A DNA stretch of 64,000 bases from Symbiodinium natans. Its lineage: Eukaryota > Sar > Dinophyceae > Suessiales > Symbiodiniaceae. The stretch spans positions 26,729-90,728 of the forward strand of contig CAJNDS010002478.1 of assembly GCA_905221605.1 (NCBI GenBank), read 5' to 3'. The position numbers were made by a program, and so were the translations under genes. Position 1 is the stretch's first letter. Every line of letters begins with the position of its first letter. A model generated the notes under the pieces. It searched no databases. It saw only the letters and a program-made list of their open reading frames with translations, and had not been told where the DNA came from. This document shows positions 34,790 through 44,588 of this stretch, in pieces.

Positions 34790-35075
34790 AAGTTCATACA
34801 GTTGCTCAAACGCAATAAGTTCAAATGAATACAGTTGCTCAAGTGCAATAAGTTCAAAAATGTCGAGTTCAAGTCCGTTAACTTCAGATGTATTGAATGC
34901 CGATGAAGTGTATAGAGTTCACCACAAGTGCATGGCACTCAACACTTGAATGCTATGCAGTTCTATTGCATAGCACGTGCAGTATACAAGTGAGTATGCA
35001 ACCATATAAGTGCATACACTTGTCCAAGTGCATACAGTTCGAACGCAAAGAGTCAAGTGCATGGAGTCAACGCAC
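34790..35075. repeat. Degenerate 'AAGTGCATA' repeats
   Basis: Irregularly spaced 'CAAGTGCATA', 'AGTTCAAATG' and 'GTGCATGGAGTCAA', related to the 14-bp array at 29692-30030 but much diverged. Confidence 0.65.
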
Positions 35076-35104
35076 GGCAAATGGATGCTTTCGGGCCATC
35101 CCTC

Positions 35105-36060
35105 TTCTAGTTTAAATAACTTAAATAATGTAAATAGTTTCGGGCCTCCAGAAGTCCTCTAGGGAGGTCCGGAACTTAAATATTTTGAATGATTTCGGGC
35201 CTCCAATATTTAAGTTATTTAAATTATTTAAGATCCGGACCTCCCCCAGGGGCCTCCCCAGGATTTAACTTATTCAAATTATTTAAATTATTGAAATTAT
35301 GCAAATTATTTAAATTGTTATTTAAGTTGTTTAAATTTTTTCAAATCCGCCCGAATTTAAATAATTTTAAAATTTACATAATTTCGGGCCTCCAAAATTC
35401 AAACCATTTAAATTATTTGAATTCGGGTGGAATTTACATAATTTAAATAATTTAAATAATGTAAATAATTTAAATGATTTAGATAATTCAAATAATTGAA
35501 ATAACTTGAATAGTTCAAATTATTTCGGGCCTCCAGAAGTCCTCTAGGGAGGTCCGGAATTTACATAATTTGAATAATTTCGGGCCTCCAATATTTATAT
35601 TATTTAAATTATTTAAATTCCGGACCTCCCCCAGAGGCCTCCCCAGGATTTAAATTATTCAAACCATTTAAACTATTTAAATTATGTTATTATTTCAATT
35701 CCACCCGAATTTAAATAACCTAAATAATTTAAATAATTTCGGGCCTCCAATATTTAAATAATTTAAACTGTTTAACTTACGGACCTCCCCCAGAGGCCTC
35801 CCACAGATGTAAATTATCTAAATAATTTACATAATTCAAAATATGTATATTTTGTAATTATTTAAATTATTTAAATTATTTAAATTATTTAAATAATTTA
35901 AATTATTTAAATCATGTAAATTATTTAAATTCGACCCGAATATAAATATGTAAATACTTTACATAATTTCGGGCCTCCAATATTTAAATTATTTGCATTA
36001 TTCAATTCGGGAGGAATTGGCAATTCAATTCATTTCAATAATTTACATATTTTAAATAGT
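35105..36060. repeat. AT-rich repeat block with TTTCGGGCCTCCA motifs
   Basis: At least seven copies of 'TTTCGGGCCTCCA', two of 'GAAGTCCTCTAGGGAGGTCC' (35151, 35536) and three of 'GACCTCCCCCAGRGGCCTCC' (35247, 35622, 35783), embedded in palindromic ATTTAAATTATTTAAAT. No coding capacity. Confidence 0.9.
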
Positions 36061-36338
36061 TCAGACAACGCCCAGTGCAAGACCTAACCCTAGTTGGGGG
36101 AAAAGCGGTAGTGCGAGCCCTCTAGATCCCAAAGACCCTACGGGAGGGGGACTAGGGGCAACAACGTCCTACCCTGCAGACGCCGGCCTTTTTCACGGGT
36201 GCTGCTCTGGGCGAGTTTGGCAATCAGGCCGGAAGGCCCCTCAGGCGAGAGGACCTCCCTCCCTTTTGGAGGGTGTCAAGGCGGCTAAGTTCGGGCCATT
36301 CCTCTTTGGGAGGCAGTAGTGCGGCTGTGTGTTGGACT

Positions 36339-36434
36339 ACTGCGGGGGCACTCAAACGTGTCCTACGCTTCTTGTGTCTTTCTGGGGTCGGATTTGGCTT
36401 CACTTGAGGCACATATTCCAAACCCCCAGCAAAG
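36339..36434. repeat. 96-bp direct repeat, left copy
   Basis: 94 of 96 bases match 37976-38071, beginning 'ACTGCGGGGGCACTCAAACG'. Confidence 0.92.
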
Positions 36435-36649
36435 GGCCTACCTTGTCCCAAATCAATAAGTGTTGTCGAAAATCCCCTTTCCCCAATGGCAATGTTGCAA
36501 CACGTTGGTCATGTCAGACCGACCTTCGGCATCCAACATTGCCATTGGGGGCTCGGGGGCACAGACAAGCATCCTTTTCCAGGCTCTTCAGGCTCCAAGT
36601 CCTTGCGATTTCAAGGTAGCTCTCAAGGTCGGGCTGCTTACTGCGTTCT

Positions 36650-36875
36650 GCAGACCCTGCATGTCACACTGCAGCAACCTGCAGACCCTGCAGACCAGCA
36701 AGCATGCGGACTCTGCAGCAAGCCTGCAGGTCCTGCAGCAGCCTGATGCAGCAAGCCTGCAGACCCCTGCAGCAAGCCTACAGCTGCAGGGTCTGTAGGC
36801 TGTCGGCAAGCCTGCAGACCCTGCAGCAGCCTGCAGGCCAGCAGCGCCTGCGGGCAACCTGCAGACCCTGCCCGA
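36650..36875. repeat. CTGCAG-rich tandem cluster
   Basis: Variants of 'GCCTGCAGACCCTGCAGCAA' about every 15-25 bases; the PstI-type palindrome CTGCAG occurs more than ten times. Confidence 0.85.
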
Positions 36876-37975
36876 CCCAAACATGTGGTGCATGCTTTGC
36901 GTGTCTCCGCAAAATTGAAAGCACACTTGCCACGTTTCACGGCCCATTCTTGGGGTCCTGTTTTTGGGTCCCAAAGCGAAGCCCGAAATGGGATCTTCTC
37001 CAAGAGTTTCGAATCAGGCAGACCCAGTTTTGGGACCCAATTTCTGGCCTCAAAATGAAGGCCAAAAACTGTGCGATTTCTGATGAGAAGACACACTTTT
37101 GAAGCTCGCCGAAATTTTGCCCGACGTGAGGACCGCTCCCGACATAAGACAATAAAAATGCACCGCTGCGTGGCAAGCGGTCGGTGGTGGGCCTTTACTT
37201 ATTCATTTTGGCGCCATTCAGGTTGCCACTGGGGGGGTACTCTGATGCGTCCTATGTTTCTCGTCGTTTGTCGGTCCTGAATGTGGACCCGCGCGATACC
37301 ACGTTTTTCAGCGATTTTTCCAACGGGCAGCCCGCAAAAGTTGGAAAAAAGGCTCTGGGAGGTCCTGATGAGGTTTTGGAGCCCTTGAAGGGGATTGTGA
37401 GGCCTTACTTGAGTATTTGAAAGACTGGTAAACCGTATAACCCTTGAGAAAGCGCGTGTAGCAGACCTGTACACGAGTACTACACTCAAAAAATGCGGGA
37501 AAACAGCGTGTAGTACCTTGATTCCAAGTAGAAACATTACATGAACCTTAAAGTTTTGAAAAAACTATGCATTCATGTAGTACACTGTGGTTTTTCCCCA
37601 GCGCGGAGCGTGTAGTACCAGTTTTGATGAAATTACACCCGAGGCGAAATCCAGCTTTTCCCACAGTGCGGTGTAGTACTAGTTTTCATGGTTTTAAAAT
37701 TTGCAGTTCTACAGGTCAGGGGCTTTCAAGCTTCCTGCAGACTCTGGGGCCTTCAAGCCTTTGTGTTTACAAGGGGAAATGGACTCTGTGTAAATGCAGG
37801 AAAATGCCCAAGTAATTGAAGACTGGAAGCCATGCGGGCTGGGAGGCAGCAGGTTTTGCAGGCTTGCTGTAGGGTCTGTAGGGGCGGCGTGCGCAAAGAT
37901 TGTCAGCGGTCGCTTAAGACTGTTGGCAATAGCGTCATAACGGAACAAGTATTGCACATGACAAGCTGAATTTCA

Positions 37976-38071
37976 ACTGCGGGGGCACTCAAACGTGTCC
38001 TACGCTTCTTGTGTCTTTCTGGGGTCGGATTTGGCTTCACTTGAGGCACATTCTCCAAACCCCCAGCAAAG
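37976..38071. repeat. 96-bp direct repeat, right copy
   Basis: Ends about 100 bases before the first ATG of the helicase element. The pair brackets 1.54 kb. Confidence 0.92.
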
Positions 38072-38167
38072 TGTCCAGAAGGCCGTAGCGTCTTGCAAGC
38101 CTAGCAGACCATATGCAGTGGGGTTCTCCTGGTCTTACACTCTGCTCCGGGCCGCTAAAGTGGAGGT

Positions 38168-38948
38168 ATGCCGCATACCAAACTTACCCAGAGTAGCACC
38201 CGTAAAAAGCGGAAAGAGGGCGCGCAGCAACAGACGTCGCGATCTTGTGACTCCAGGAAAGTCGGCGAGACAGGCAAGTGTAAGCTGTCTAGGTTGCATC
38301 TCGGACGCCCAAACTGGCTAAAACATCCCATGAAGACCAGCAGCTGGAGCCAAGTTTCGACCACAGCTGGCCTGTCGCTCGGTGTTCTGAAGGTTCCTGG
38401 TAAGGCCGAGCGGGGCGGAGCATGCGCTGCGCTGGTTCTTGGCCGACAGACGGAAGCCTTGCTGAAGGCGAGACTGACTTCCGAGTATTACCTGCATGGT
38501 TGCTGCGGCCGAACTCGCGCATTCTGTTGGAGGTCATCGTGCCTGGCTTGCACACCACCTTCGAGATCTTTTGCAGGATTTGAGGAACGAGCTTGCCCAG
38601 GAGTACGGGGCGTTACTGGCTATGTTCAGACGTCCGCCTGGACCACAGCAGAATGCCCTTTTAGCTTGGGCCAGGCCAATCATTGTGCATAGCCAGGAAG
38701 ATTTTCCAATTTACCTCATAAAAGCGCATTTGGAGCAGCATCTTTTGCTTGCATGGCGTTTCACTGCCGATAAAGTCAATTTGCTTTTGCAAGCGATGTC
38801 CGATGCTGTCCCCAATGATAATGCCGTCATTCTGGAGTGGGTAGCGTGCTTCCTCGATGAACGTATTGCTACCGACATTCTCGAGCATTTAGATGACGAG
38901 ACCATGCATCTGCTTGAGGACAATCGGCATTCGGATAGTGACATCTAA
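38168..38948 (+). pseudogene. N-terminal basic protein of the element, one frameshift
   Basis: ATG at 38168 starts 'MPHTKLTQSSTRKKRKEGAQ', with the nuclear-localisation-like RKKRK, and stays protein-like to about 38490 ('QTEALLKARLTSEYYLHG'). The signal then passes to another frame beginning at the ATG 38496 and running to TAA at 38948, all helical: 'HRAWLAHHLRDLLQDLRNEL', 'LIKAHLEQHLLLAWRF', 'ERIATDILEHLDDETMHLLE'. A single-base change near 38490 would join them into ~260 residues. I do not recognise the family. It may act in the nucleus, judging only from the basic stretch. The second half could also be an independent 150-residue protein. Confidence 0.45.
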
Positions 38949-39246
38949 CGCTGACCTTGTGCGAATACGGAACAAACGGCGGCCTAGTACATCGGTCGTT
39001 ATCCATGGTCATGCGGCATTCCTGTAATGTCATGCTGTTGTCTTGACCGATTTGGAAAGTTGTAACCATTGATCATGTTATACTGCTGATGTAGTCTCCA
39101 ACTGAAGGGAGCTGAGTCAGGGGAAGTTGGGAGCAAGCTTGTTGTTGTGTGACATTCTTTGCGCTGGACGGCACGGCTCTCAGGCAAGACTGCCCAGTCT
39201 TCCTCTACCTTGCCCCATCAATTGGGTAGGCTGCCTCTTCTTCGCC

Positions 39247-40116
39247 ATGGCATTGCAAGAGCCCCTTGGCCTGGAGAACCTGCAGCCTCCTCCATTGGTC
39301 GCCCCTCCGCTCGTAGCTGGGCGTGAAAACACCTGGATTACGGCGAGCCATGGCAGTTCAACCCTCCCCTTTGTTGTATCCCGGCCGAGTGCGGATGCAG
39401 GGGAAGCCAACTCGATAGTGCTTCTCCTCCCTGGTTGTGGACATTTCTATGTGGAGAATATGCACCCACTGCCTTGGCAAGGGGCCATCGAGTATCTGTG
39501 GAGCAACCTGGCTTTCAAAAAGGCCGTCATTGCCTGCGCATGGCCTGTGGCGGGACAAGCAGGCTCACCGCCTGCCTGGATGCTGCCTGACGGTGCTGCC
39601 TGGACCAAGGCAGTGTATACAATGGAAATTCTACCGCTCCTACTGGCCGTCCAACGTGATGCGAGCCCTCGCATCTCCTTGCCCACATATCTCATGGGCC
39701 TTGGCTCTGGAGGAACCATCACCTACCAGATTGCAATTTCCGAGGCCCATGCGACCTTCCGGGCTTGTGTTTGCATGGGCCCCATTAGGCTGCCTTCTTT
39801 GCTGCCAGCCCCAACGGGCGGGGAGACACGAATTTTAGTCTATGGCGGACGAAAGGACGTAGAGACCTTTCAGCACCACCTTCGGATGTGCTACTCGGTG
39901 CGGGGCAATCATCGCGTGCCTCCTGTCACAGAAGCCCTTTCCGAAGACTCACACTTTACCGCCTTCAAGGGCTACGGACGCACGCAGTACCCCTGGGCCC
40001 CCGGCCTCACAATCCGCCAGGTGGTTATCGGCAAGGACCCGGAGCATGTGGTGTGGCCTGCATTGCTGAGCGATCCTGATTGGCTGCTGGCGGACCATAT
40101 CGAGCTCCCGGAGTAG
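39247..40116 (+). CDS. Alpha/beta-hydrolase-like protein
   Basis: Intact 289-codon frame. ATG at 39247 sits in 'TCGCCATGG', a good eukaryotic start context, while the frame extends upstream without ATG. Features in hydrolase order: strand 'IVLLLPGCGHFYVENMHPLP' near residue 60, a nucleophile-elbow-like 'YLMGLGSGGTITYQI' with Ser at residue 154, strand 'RILVYGGRKD' with a candidate acid, and 'PEHVVWPALL' with a candidate His at about 266. The elbow lacks a small residue at position -2, so activity is doubtful. Three decayed pieces of this frame lie downstream at 49.9-51.5 kb. It is the only unbroken frame of the element apart from its start choice. Substrate unknown. Confidence 0.6.
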   Translation: MALQEPLGLENLQPPPLVAPPLVAGRENTWITASHGSSTLPFVVSRPSADAGEANSIVLLLPGCGHFYVENMHPLPWQGAIEYLWSNLAFKKAVIACAWPVAGQAGSPPAWMLPDGAAWTKAVYTMEILPLLLAVQRDASPRISLPTYLMGLGSGGTITYQIAISEAHATFRACVCMGPIRLPSLLPAPTGGETRILVYGGRKDVETFQHHLRMCYSVRGNHRVPPVTEALSEDSHFTAFKGYGRTQYPWAPGLTIRQVVIGKDPEHVVWPALLSDPDWLLADHIELPE

Positions 40117-40640
40117 TCGTCGGGGCAGGGTAGAGAGTGCCTTCCTTTTTCCATTTTAATCGATTTATGCGCGCCGGCCCTTGTGTTGCCGCTACAAACA
40201 GACCAGCAACCGAGGTACGCCTGCATTCTGGTGCTACTACTGTGCACGGACAAAGTAAAGGATGCCATCGTCTCCAGGTCATTGCTTTGTACATGCAGCA
40301 CATTGCAGCCACAAGTAACAGCCACCTGCGATGACACGCTGCATCCCTTTTCAGGTTGCGCGTTGGATGTGCCCTGGCTCAAGCTAAGGGTGGCTGGCTG
40401 ACTGAACGAGGAACCCATTGTGTAGAGGGTTGTAACGCTCCTGACTGGTTTTTTCTCGCCTTTCTGCTTCTTCTCTCCTGTGTGTTGTGCTTTTTGTTTG
40501 GTCCTCTCTTTCCTTGAGTCCCTCCCTAGTTTTTGTAAGGGCTTTCCAGGGATCTTGGTGTCTGGAGGTTGCCTCGTGGTTCTCCGCTGCCTGTGGGGTA
40601 GTCACATGAGTTTGGCCTGCCATGTTCGGTGAGTGATGCC
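40117..40640 (+). promoter_or_regulatory. Spacer with pyrimidine tract and AG: possible (trans-)splice acceptor
   Basis: A pyrimidine-rich run at about 40441-40520 ('TTTTTTCTCGCCTTTCTGCT', 'TCCCTCCCTAG') precedes the big frame by ~110 bases. In dinoflagellates such a tract ending in AG can accept the spliced leader. There is also 'ATGTTCG|GTGAGTG' at 40622-40634, a perfect-looking donor just before the ATG 40641, so a small alternative intron is possible. Inference only. Confidence 0.3.
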
Positions 40641-42113
40641 ATGGAGTCGTATGCCTGTCAACCGTACGCGATCCGGGTTGGAGCGCAAGTGCTCCAAGTC
40701 CACGTTGCCAGGAGAGGGCAACTCACTGCACTTGCCACTTTAGGGACCAGTGATGTCGCAATGACCAGGCAGATGCAAGCCGGCGTCATCCTGCCTCACG
40801 AACTCGATGCTGCCGGTTGGTGCCGATACTTTCCGCCGGAAATACAACCCTTGTTGTGTCTGGACCATTCTGCCTTTTTGAGAAACAGCAACGCCGTCTG
40901 CTTCGCCCGGCAGCCCACGGTTCGCTGTTTTCTCCTGCATGCATGGAGGCCAGGCATCGGCATCATGCCGCATAGCAGTGCCCTCATGGGGCGAGCGGTG
41001 TCCACGCACAGTGCTTTGCCTGGTGACGCGATAGACCTTCCCCCTTGGGCGAGTGTTGTCACCGAACAAGGAGCGGGTAGGGAGACAGCCCTGTCTCCCG
41101 GGCCCTGGCAAACTCCATCACCGAATCCACCTAGGGTCTGCTGGCCGGATAATAGTCCTCGCCCTCCCATACCGCCGATTCCTCCACGTGTTGGAGAATA
41201 CCCAGTGAGTGAGGTCAGTAGGATCGAGCCGCGAATTCCACATGGGAGGCCACCTCCCGCGCCAGTTGCAGCCGACCTGCCACCTTGGCAGGTCCCTAGC
41301 CACCCAGGTCCACAGGTCCTTGCGGCGACCGCAATGCAGGCTATATGCCAGCTTCGCACTCTCAGTGCTGACCATGCGCCGGGGCCTCAGGAGCCTGAGG
41401 ATCTCGCGCAGGCACTAGAAAGTAATCAGAATTTCCCTGAGCCCACCCCTAGCGGCGTACTGCCATTGAAACTGGCCTCGGGAGCCATTTCCGGCGAACC
41501 GCCTGAGCCGCAAGGTCTCCACCCAGAGATTGACTACAATGCATTACTCGGCTGCCTACTTCCACAGCTCCGGGCTGCTGAGTCCGCAGGAGCCCATGTC
41601 CTGCTCTTAGTCACGGATAGTCGCTGCTTCTTGTCTATTCCGCACTTCCCCTACTTTGTCCGGCATTTGGTAGCACGCATGCAGTGGGAAGGCCCGTTTA
41701 AGGAGAGGTGGTTTCCCATCTTGGTTAACACCAAGGAAGCGGGGCTGGCTTCTGTGCACTTTACGTGGGCGGGGCCCGAAATTCTGGCAGTCCTCAGAGT
41801 CCTTGCGCCAGGGGTGGTCTTGATGTTGCTTGACCATGACACCTTGTTCACTGCCAGGTGGGAAGCAGAAGAGCTGCGAAGGTTTGCAGTCCTCGATCTA
41901 CTGCCCAACACCCTCTCGACGGAGTCACTGGGCAGCATGGAAGTCGAGACGGACGAGACACAGCCCTGTGGCTCGCTTCCAGCCTCGCCGTGGAGTTGCT
42001 CGCCGGACGGGAAGCAAATGGGGGATTGGTCCTCTTCTACCCGAATGCTCCGGACGGCAAACATCCCCGGCCCCCTCGCTTCTGCATCCCTGGCAACGTC
42101 GCTAGTGCGGTGA
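40641..42113 (+). pseudogene. Giant frame part 1: Pro-rich region and LDHD domain
   Basis: From ATG 40641 ('MESYACQPYAIRVGAQVLQV'). After ~150 residues comes a long Pro-rich, disordered stretch, then a compact domain with 'HVLLLVTDSRCFLSIPHFPY', 'ERWFPILVNTKEAGLASVHF', 'ILAVLRVLAPGVVLMLLDHD' and 'TLFTARWEAEELRRF'. The acidic 'LDHD' (41829-41840) after a hydrophobic strand resembles the metal site of glycosyltransferase-A folds, but that is only a resemblance. The protein-like signal leaves this frame near 41980 and continues in the overlapping frame 41858-44113, a -1/+2 change. I do not recognise the family with certainty. Confidence 0.5.
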
Positions 42114-44113
42114 CCTCAATTGGTACTGCGTTGAGCCGAGCCCTGCAGCTAGTCATCATGCCCAGTGAAGTGCCCACTCCATTGCCTGGTATGCATGAGC
42201 AGGTGCCGTTGGACCAGATCCATTATCGGCAATGTCTACGCAACACCCCTCTTGCCGGAACCACTGCTCACAAGCACTCTGACTTTGTGTTTGCGTGGGC
42301 ACTTTTAGGAAGATACATACATGAGGTTGCGTGGAAAACGGCCGACCTTACTGCTGGCCGGCCAGAGCCAGACATCCAGTTTGGCGCCTCCCCAGTCAGG
42401 CAGGTCAGAGGGGTCAAAACATGGGGACAAGGCCCATATGAACAGGGATTTCTTCCCTTGCTCATGGGTTACGGCGGCTCGCACTCCCGTTTGGCAATCC
42501 TACCTGGTCCTGACTTATTCATGGCGAACCGATACGCCGAGGTTGTACCCCCTCCTTTTGTGCATGGATATGGTGCCAAAGGCAAAAACATCTTGCCGCA
42601 GTGGGGGAGTGTGTTACGGCTGCCTACTCTATCCGAGTCGGTCTGGGGCAACGGGGACACCGTCCCTCTGTGGGCCTCTGTTGGGAAAAAGGGCAGTGGA
42701 CCAGTGCGGCTCCAGCTCTTCCCTGGGGTCCTCATGTTTTGGAAGAAAGATGCCCTATCTTCCTGCAGGGCCACCCCGAAATGGCGCAGTCGACCCAATA
42801 CCCCCACTGGGCCGCTTGCTCTTCTTGCTGCCGCTGCGCATGCTTGGCTGGCCCAGGCGGATCTGCCGTGGCCTCTCTTCGCCGCAGACATAAAGGTCAC
42901 GCCGTTGGGCCTCAGTCAATACTGGGATGATGGACTAGCCATGCGTGTGCAACAAGCCCTGGCAGCCTTTGCCTTTCCTGCCTACCAGTACCCGCCTCCA
43001 AAGCCTCGCCTAACCCCCTCAGGGGAATGTCGGTCGCTCTTCATTAGCGGGATGAATGGGAAGGCCGAGAATACGCCCCCCACTGTGTCGGGTAGCATCA
43101 TTCACACAGCCAATTCCTATGCACTCACTGGCTTAGAAATGGAAACAGTCCGGGACAACCAGGGCAAAAAGGTCCGATATGAGGACACACAACGCCCGTT
43201 GTTGCTTTCGACCAGCGGTAATGCCGCACATGCATTGTTGCTCCTGCCCCAAGCCGCCCAGCTATGGGCACGTGCTCTGTACCCTCAGGTCGAAGGATGC
43301 GGTCTGCCAGCGGCGGTTCGTGCTAGAATCAGCTCGGTAGAAGCCTCCCTGACAATGTGCCCTGCCCTGGCTCACCTGCACATGCCACATACTGCTGCGC
43401 TGACCGCTCTGCATGTGGGCCTCGCCGCGGGTAGAGCTGGCGAGTGCAAACTGTGCGTTACGGGTTTCTCTGCTGGGTCGTATACGGGCGCTGCTGTGGC
43501 TATCGCTTGGCACGAGCGCCAAAAGCTTCCTGACTGCAAGGGCGATTTTGTCCACATCAAGGCACGTTTGGGCGGCGTTGCCATGCCACGGGCCATGCTG
43601 CAATATATCCTGGGTTCGGAATTGCGGCACGCTGTTAGTCTTGTCCATCATGAGAGCGACCAGCTTTGTATCTTCCGGCCCAGCCAGGCAGCAAGGACGC
43701 AAGCGATTGGCGCGGGAGCGCGTCTCTACTACTTCACTGGACCTGAGTCACTTGGCAGTGGTGGACACTCTTATGGTCACTTTGTCCACAGTGAAGAGCT
43801 ATTCCAGCTCACGCCGGGGGATTATGTGCATAAGGAATTGACTAAAAAGATTTGCGGCTTGGCCGACCCCCGGATGGATCGCACAGTGCGAGCAGGTTTG
43901 ATGGGGGTTGCGTGTGGCTCTGTCCAGCTTTCGGATAAGTCTAAAACTTTCATCAACTCCGTGCTGGGACGGCAAATCAGACGCCCCGATATGGAGGCTT
44001 TTCTCCGGATACCTTCCGCTGAGAACCGGAGCATTGCAAGTCTCCGTGCTGACTGTACCCAAGTCCTCCTGACGGATGCCAAGCCGCATCTGTTTGCCGC
44101 CCCCGTATCATGA
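41858..44113 (+). pseudogene. Giant frame part 2: second alpha/beta-hydrolase-like domain
   Basis: No ATG at its upstream end; it continues the previous frame from about 41980. The first ~350 codons ('VFAWALLGRYIHEVAWKTAD', 'GFLPLLMGYGGSHSRLAILP') are unassigned. The C-terminal third has a classic nucleophile elbow GFSAG at 43463-43477 ('CVTGFSAGSYTGAAVAIAW'), then 'AVSLVHHESDQLCIF' with an acid candidate and 'GGHSYGHFVH' with His candidates, the Ser-acid-His order of alpha/beta hydrolases. It would be an esterase or lipase-type enzyme, substrate unknown. It ends with TGA at 44111-44113, 13 bases before the ATG of the next frame. Confidence 0.55.
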
Positions 44114-44126
44114 ACTTGGTCCCACG

Positions 44127-44588
44127 ATGAAACTAGTTTTGGGTATGTGGCTCCCCCACCTGTCGTTAGAGCGCCTGGTTGACATGCTGGGTTATCAGTT
44201 TTTAGCCATGGCCTCGGAAGCAGAAATCGAGGAGGAGCCCTCGGAACAGTATCACTACCCAGAGCAAGCTGCGGTCAAGCGGGCCGCCACCCCTGTGGCG
44301 ATAAAGCCCGGCACGCATACATGGCCAATCTGCCTTCTCCATCGAGTTTACCCAAGGGCATCGGTCATGCTCCTTACACCGGAGTTGGCGGATGTCCCTG
44401 ACTGGGCTACAAAGTGGTTTGCTGTCGCTGGTAAAGTGCCGGCCAAGGGCACTGCTTTGCTGGTTACCTTGAGAGAAGACAAGGGGGATGTGGCCTACCC
44501 AGGCATGTTTATAGAGCTCCTTGCCCCGAAGAAGCTTTTCACCGGCCATGCAGCCAGTCAATATAACCATTGCCCTGCTCTTGACTGA
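44127..44588 (+). pseudogene. Giant frame part 3: short linker frame
   Basis: From ATG 44127: 'MKLVLGMWLPHLSLERLVDM', an acidic stretch 'ASEAEIEEEPSEQ', and a beta-rich part 'ICLLHRVYPRASVMLLTPEL', 'GTALLVTLREDKGDVAYPG'. It overlaps the helicase frame by 41 bases and its last residues look out of frame, so it probably once continued directly into the helicase. An open frame reaches upstream to 44076 without domain content. No family recognised. Confidence 0.4.

Larger units (their letters stand above)
36061..38167. other. Region upstream of the helicase element frames
   Basis: No recognisable protein. It holds a pair of 96-bp direct repeats, a CTGCAG-rich cluster, an inverted 'GGGTCCCAAA'/'TTTTGGGACCC' pair near 36967 and 37031, and repeated 'GTGTAGTAC' words at 37.45-37.69 kb. 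It could include the 5' untranslated part of the element. Confidence 0.4.

Noticed and set aside
40370-40390. 'TGGCTCAAG' as a relic of the dinoflagellate spliced leader
   Set aside because: Only the last few bases agree; the preceding CCATTT part is absent. The same short word near 4528 is also without context.
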